Source of the DNA: Nyssa sinensis
Lineage: Eukaryota > Streptophyta > Magnoliopsida > Cornales > Nyssaceae
DNA: 64,000 bases
Assembly: GCA_008638375.1 (NCBI GenBank)
Contig: CM018052.1
Span: 14,722,450-14,786,449, forward strand
Reading direction: 5' to 3'
The translations under genes and the position numbers were made by a program. The notes beneath the pieces are model-generated. The model saw nothing but the letters and a program-made list of their open reading frames with translations. It had not been told where the DNA came from and did no database searches. Positions 59,154 through 64,000 of the stretch are shown one piece after another. Positions within the stretch are counted from its first letter, which is position 1. Each line of letters starts with the position of its first letter.

Positions 59154-60239
59154 GTGTTGGTCAGTTCAAAGTCAGAAGGGCGCTATTTATACATTGGCCC
59201 GGATCTGACACGCATCGAGCAGGAGAGGATAGTCAGGTTTCTGAAAGACAACCTCTCTATGTTTGCTTGGGAGACCAAAGATATGGAAGGAATAGATCCT
59301 AACCTCATCACCCACAAGCTGATGGTGGATCCTGACCACCCGCCAGTCAGACAGAAGAGAAGGCCGATTGCTCTAGAGCGGCATCGGATCATAAATGAAG
59401 AAGTCCAAAGGCTACTTGAAGCCAGGATGATACGAGAAGTATTTTACCCCGAGCGGCTACCCAACACCGTCCTGGTCAAGAAGAAAAATGGCAAATGGAG
59501 AGTCTGCGTTGATTATACAGACCTCAATAAGGCGTGCCCCAAAGACAGCTTTCCACTGCCAAGGATAGATCAGCTGGTTGACGCCACCGCGGGGCATGAG
59601 CTCATGAGCTTTATGGATGCCTATTCTAGGTATAACTAGATTCAGATGTACCCTCCAGACCAGGAGAAGACAGCCTTCATAACCGAACGGGGTCTCTACT
59701 GCTACAGAGTAATGCCTTTCGGTCTGAAGAACGCTGGAGCCACATACTAGTGGCTGGTGAACAAGATGTTCAGTCCGCTGCTCGGAAATACCATGGAGGT
59801 ATACATTGACGACATGCTAGTCAAAAGTCTACAGAAAGGTAGTCACCTCCAGCACTTAGCCCAGACCATCGATATCCTAAGATAGCACAAGATGAAGCTC
59901 AACCCTTCGAAATGTACCTTCGGGGTGACGAAGGGAAAATTCTTGGGGTACATTGTCTTTCAGAGGGGTATCGAAGCAGACCCCACTCAAATCCAAGCTC
60001 TGATTGGATTAAAGTCACCGAAAACCAGAAAAGACATTCAGACGCTGAATGGCAGAATTGCGGCACTAAGCAGATTCATCTCCAAATCCACTGATCGTTG
60101 CCTACCTTTCTTCAAAACTCTGAAGGGCAACAAAGCTTTATAGTGGACGGAAGAATGTGAGAAAACTTTTCAAGAGCTAAAAGAGTATCTAGCCTCTCCA
60201 GAACTCCTGTCAAAGCCAGTACAAGGGGAAAAACTATTC
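59154..60239 (+). pseudogene. pol: TAT reverse transcriptase
   Basis: This polymerase converts element RNA to DNA. Motifs in order: LVKKKNGKWRVCVDYTDLNK (59474), CPKDSFPLPRIDQLVD, SFMDAYSRYN (59610), ITERGLYCYRVMPFGLKNAG (59680), the catalytic YIDDMLVKS (59802), LNPSKCTFGV (59895) and FISKSTDRCLPFF (60080). TAG stops at 59637, 59748, 59883 and 60141 all lie in the one uninterrupted frame, with no frameshift. YIDD and the palm aspartates are intact. Confidence 0.92.
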
Positions 60240-61358
60240 TTGTACCTTGCAATCTCTGAAAACACGGTCAGCTCCGCATTAGTCAGACAGGACAGAGGGG
60301 TACAGAGGCCCATATTCTACATCAGTAGGGCACTATTCGACACTGAAAAGAGATATCCTGAAGTGGAAAAGCTGGCTTTCGCTTTGGTGATATCAGCTCG
60401 GATGCTCCGACCTTATTTCCAAGCTCATCCCATCGAAGTCCCAACTGCCTATCCTCTGAAGTCAATATTGAGGAAGCCAGAGGTATCGGGAAGATTAGTC
60501 AAGTGGTCGGTGGAGTTAGGGGAGTTTGACATATCATATGTGCCGCAAAACTCCATCAAAGGGCAGGCCTTGGCTGATTTTGTTGCCGAGTTTACCCCGG
60601 CTCTCCAAGATAAAACACAGCTCATCGAGACTTCAGGAACCTGGCTGCCCTACATTGATGGATCTTCAACCGATCAGAGCTCAGGAGTAGGCCTGGTACT
60701 ACAGTCCCCTGACGGGCTCTCATTAGAAAAAGTAGTTAGCCTGGGATTCAAAGCTTCCAACAATGAAGCAGAATATGAAGCCCTAATCCTAGGCATGAAG
60801 TTAGCTCTAGAATGCGAGGTTCTGAACCTTAAAGCCTTCTCAGACTCCCAACTAGTGGTAAAACAAGTCTTGGGAGAATTCTCCATTAAAGATGACAGGA
60901 TGCTTCGGTACTCCGAATTGGTGAACCACTCGAGGCATTCCTTCCAGACGTTCACTATTCAGAAAATAGAAAGAAGCCAGAACTGCAGAGCAGATGCCTT
61001 GGCAAACATGGCGTCCCGTCTTAAGTCTGAAGCAAATTCCACGATAAAAATCTCCTATCAGCCAGGACCTAGCATAGAGGAAGCCCAAGTTGCCCAGATT
61101 GCTGAACAGCCCCAGAACTGGATGACTCTAATGCTCCAGTACTTAGAGTCCGGGCTCCTCCCAGAGGACAAAAACAAAGCCAAGAGAATCCGAATTAGAG
61201 CGGCTCGGTACTTGATCCTAAACAACAAGCTTTACAAGAGGTCTTACTCTCAACCTTTGTTAAAATGCTTAGCTCTAGAAGAATCACAATATGTCCTGGT
61301 TGAAATACACGAAGGTATCTGCGGGAATCATAATGGGGGAAGAACAATAGCTCACTGA
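60240..61358 (+). pseudogene. pol: TAT RNase H pair and linker
   Basis: The first, Gypsy-type RNase H has YLAISENTVSSALVRQ, FYISRALFDTEKRYPEVEKL and GEFDISYVPQNSIKGQALAD. The second, plant-type RNase H (from about 60645) has YIDGSSTDQSSGVGLVLQSP, SNNEAEYEALILGMKLALEC, FSDSQLVVKQVLGEF and CRADALANMAS, carrying the D-E-D-D catalytic set. Two tandem RNase H domains mark the TAT lineage. The segment ends with the start of the integrase zinc region and a TGA at 61356. Confidence 0.92.
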
Positions 61359-62338
61359 GCTCTGACTCAGGGCTACTACTGGCCTAGCATGCTAAGGCAG
61401 GCTAAGGAGTATGTCCAGAAGTGCGACAAATGCCAAAGATTTGCCCCATATCAACACCAGCTTCATCACGAGCTCATCCCGATCACTAGTCCTTGGCCCT
61501 TTGCTTAGTGGGGGATGGACATCGTGGGCCCATTACCAAAGGCCCCACCAAACTGGAAGTATCTCTTGGTAGCCATTGACTACTTCTCTAAATGGGCCGA
61601 AGCTGAACCTCTAACACACATCACAGAGAAGGAAGTTGAAAGCTTTACCTGGAAAAACATTGTTTGTAGGTTCGGTATACCACGTGTGATTAGCTCTAAC
61701 AATAGGACACAATTCACTGGTAAAGGCTTCAAGAAATTTTGTGAAAATCTCAATATTAGGCAACACTTTGCTTCTCCAGGCCATCCACAAGCAAATGGGC
61801 AAGCAGAGGTCACCAATCGAACAATCCTTGATGGACTAAAGAAAAGGTTGGAGTAGGCCAAAGGAAAATGGGCAGAAGAACTCCCTGGAGTTCTTTGGGC
61901 CTACAGAACAACCAGAAGAACTCCCACCTTTGAAACTCCTTTCTCATTAGCCTACGGCACAGAAGCAGTAATCCCGGTTGAAATCGGTATGCCAACTCTG
62001 AGGACTAAAGTTTTCGAGCAAGAATCCAATGATCAGCAACTGATGGAAAACTTGGATTTGCTTGAAGAGAGAAGGGATCAAGCCAGCATCAGGATGGAAG
62101 CCTATCAGCAGAGAATGGTCAACAAATCCAAGGTAGGACTCAAGACGGTCAGCTTTCAAGTCGGAGACTTTGTCTTAAGAAGAGTCTTTCAAAACACCAA
62201 GGATCCCACTATGGGAAAGTTGTCCCCGAACTGGGAGGGCCCTTACAGAGTAACAACACCTACTGGCTAGAAGACATGACTGGGAAGCCTATTCCTAGGC
62301 ATTGGAACGTGGAACATTTATGGAAGTATTATCAATAG
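61359..62338 (+). pseudogene. pol: TAT integrase
   Basis: The zinc finger H-H-C-C is spread over EIHEGICGNHNGG (about 61305) and CDKCQRF (61421). The catalytic core begins WGMDIVGPLPKAP (61509), with the first Asp in MDIVG. RFGIPRVISSNNRTQFTGKG follows, where the second Asp of the usual SDNGxQF is Asn-Asn here (61690). The catalytic Glu is in HPQANGQAEVTNRTIL. The C-terminal part has KDPTMGKLSPNWEGPYRV. Stops are at 61506 and 61854. A small deletion shifts the frame near 62250, and the normal end YYQ-TAG is at 62338. The SNN change would inactivate the enzyme. Confidence 0.9.
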
Positions 62339-62383
62339 AGATGTTTCTTTCTTTTCAATACCTCCATAGAATGTTCACCTTTT

Positions 62384-62952
62384 AATGCACAAGTCTCAGT
62401 ACTTGGTCCATATCTAATGCACAGGCCTCCAAAGCCTGGTCCATCTATAATGCACAAGTCTCAGTACTTGGTCCATCTATAATGCACAAGTCTCAGTACT
62501 TGGTCCATCTAATGCACAAGCTTCCGAGCTTGGTCCATAACTAATGCACAGGCCTCTAGAGCCTGGTCCATCGATAATGCACAAGTTTTCGTACTTGGTC
62601 CATCTATAATGCACAAGTCTCAGTACTTGGTCTATCTATAATGCACAGGCCTCCAAAGCCCAGTCCATCTAATGCACAAGCTTCCGAGCTTGGTCCATAA
62701 CTAATGCACAGGCCTCTAGAGCATGGTCCATCTATAATGCACAAGTCTCAGTACTTGGTCCATCTATAATGCACAAGTCTTAGTACTTGGTCCATCTATA
62801 ATGCACAGGCCTCCAGAACCTGGTCCATCTAATGCACAAGCTTCTGAGCTTGGTCCATAACTTATGCACAGGCCTCCAGAGCCTGGTCCATCTAATGCAC
62901 AAGTCTCAGTACTTGATCCATATCTAATGCACAAGCTTCCGAGCTTGGTCCA
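62384..62952 (+). repeat. Tandem hairpin array (18 units)
   Basis: Units of 30-33 bp start AATGCA and end GGTCCATCT or similar. Three stem classes alternate: CAAGT/ACTTG (62390-62394 with 62401-62405), CAGGC/GCCTG (62422-62426 with 62434-62438) and CAAGC/GCTTG (62517-62521 with 62528-62532). Loops are 6-7 nt. The array begins 45 bp after the pol stop. Confidence 0.92.
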
Positions 62953-63552
62953 GTTTCAATATACAGATTCTATGATCCAGCCAATCCGAAGATAGAAACT
63001 CCAAACGTCTTCAAATTTCCCAGATCGGAATACCTCAGACCTGATACTTAGATTATTTGGCTTATGCACCAACAAACAACAAATACTACAGAACCGAGCA
63101 GGCGTAAGGTGCTTCGATTCAAGGCCTCAAGTCTTATACAAGTTTCTTTGATCTACTCTTAGAACATACAGAAGGGTTATTCATCAGAGGTGCACAAGAA
63201 GGTGTTTTAACTCCAGAAGAACACATTTAAGCAGAAAAAACATCAGATTTGAGGAGAAAGAACTCAATTTTATTGATGATTCAGAAGGTTAACATCAGTA
63301 CAATCAATTTTATTGATGACTTAGAAAGTTTACATCAGTACAAGAAAACTGAAAGGAAAACCATTACACAAAAAGCTATAACAGAGACACCGCTTTGTTC
63401 TATGGCATCATGGCTTTGTTCCTCATGAAAAAAATTAGGGGCCAGAGTTCCAGACCTCTCTTACCGCCGCTGACAGCTCCATTTGAAAGGAAGGAACCCT
63501 GAACCCCAATCTGCATCAAGGAGCACCCAGGCCATTTCATCATCACTATCAC
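62953..63552 (+). other. 3' region of TAT element, no ORF
   Basis: Unique sequence lies between the hairpin array and the antisense ORF. An imperfect repeat 'caattttattgatga...agaaggttaacatcagtaca' occurs at 63268-63303 and 63305-63340. The element's 3' LTR lies beyond the window. Confidence 0.6.
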
Positions 63553-63978
63553 TTATCTCAATACCAACGGATGATGAGGGCTGTCGGCCTCAGGAGAATT
63601 TTCATTCTCCACCTTTGTAATCGGCATGACACCCCAGCCGATTGGAGCAAGGGTCTCTGCCAAGTCACAAAGGGGAGGAGGCAGCCCACCTTCATCTCCC
63701 TCAAAGCAGGCATGACACCCCAGCCGATTTGAAGCAAGGGTCTCTACCAAGACACAAAGGGAAGAAGGTAGCCAACCTTCGTCTTCATCACCAATGCTCC
63801 AAGCCTCAGTTGAATCAAGGAGGGACCACCTCTCATCGGAGAAATCTCGACCGGATGCTAAGATGGACAAGAAGATCTTTGCCTCCCCTAATCCTTCCTT
63901 GAAAACTGAATCAAAAGGAAGGATAACTCTCGGCCACAGTTTAATCATTCCCAACTCAGACTGAAGATTGTCAATCAT
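63553..63978 (-). pseudogene. Antisense ORF of the TAT element, C-terminal part
   Basis: The minus-strand frame starts MIDNLQSELG, matching LIDTLQSELDEAR of the antisense ORF at 35286-37260 (near 36785), so both elements carry a related antisense gene. Downstream it differs: two copies of an 'ETLAS/P...LGCHACFEGDEGGLPP' unit (about 63760-63620), then an acidic end. Its N-terminus would lie beyond 64000. The frame is open for 141 codons here; whether it is complete upstream cannot be seen. Confidence 0.65.
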
Positions 63979-64000
63979 CTCCGGATAAATGGCAGTTTTT

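Overview
The window is repeat-dominated plant nuclear DNA, most likely from a eudicot with a large genome; I cannot name the species. The evidence is Ty3/gypsy TAT-lineage and Athila-lineage retrotransposons, a Ty1/copia remnant, plant-type LINEs, many AT microsatellites, and captured exons of plant lipase, XBAT-ankyrin and LRR genes. I found no intact host gene, rRNA, functional tRNA, CRISPR array or origin. Almost every long coding segment belongs to a mobile element and is broken.

Layout. 1-1304: two copies of a TAT-type LTR head to head around one primer-binding site (PBS), a near-perfect palindrome. 1305-8831: low-information DNA with a 3.45 kb solo-LTR-like unit (4389-7838, target-site duplication (TSD) aatgg). 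8832-16319: two truncated LINEs facing apart, the second split by a 2.8 kb solo LTR (12364-15172, TSD ttggg). 16446-21470: a non-autonomous LTR element (TSD tcttc) carrying pieces of at least three host genes and a tandem hairpin array. 21471-25190: mostly relics. About 25190-31253: an Athila-type element on the minus strand without integrase. 33076-34199: a miniature copia element (TSD cttgg). 34348-45532: a TAT element on the minus strand, truncated within pol, with an antisense spliced ORF and a hairpin array that was hit by a 4.4 kb solo-LTR-like unit (38714-43140, TSD acact). 45533-64000: a second TAT element on the plus strand, inserted in the pol of the first. Its gag is split by a 4.7 kb unit (47656-58041, TSD ttacc), itself split by an inverted 5.7 kb relative (52187-57896, TSD accat).

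The TSDs let most of the nesting be read in order: minus-strand TAT, then plus-strand TAT, then the 47656 unit, then the 52187 unit. The 38714 unit is an independent insertion into the first TAT element.

Three things stand out. (1) A tandem array of short hairpins lies between pol and the 3' end in three TAT-type elements, and its stems change in a compensatory way, so structure rather than sequence appears conserved. (2) An antisense ORF with its own TATA-like box and introns converges on pol across that array. (3) The LTR palindrome at the left edge has a junction that looks copied from the primer tRNA, suggesting self-primed reverse transcription, and its two promoters converge as in a natural hairpin-RNA silencer. 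Family assignments come from recognised motifs, not database searches.
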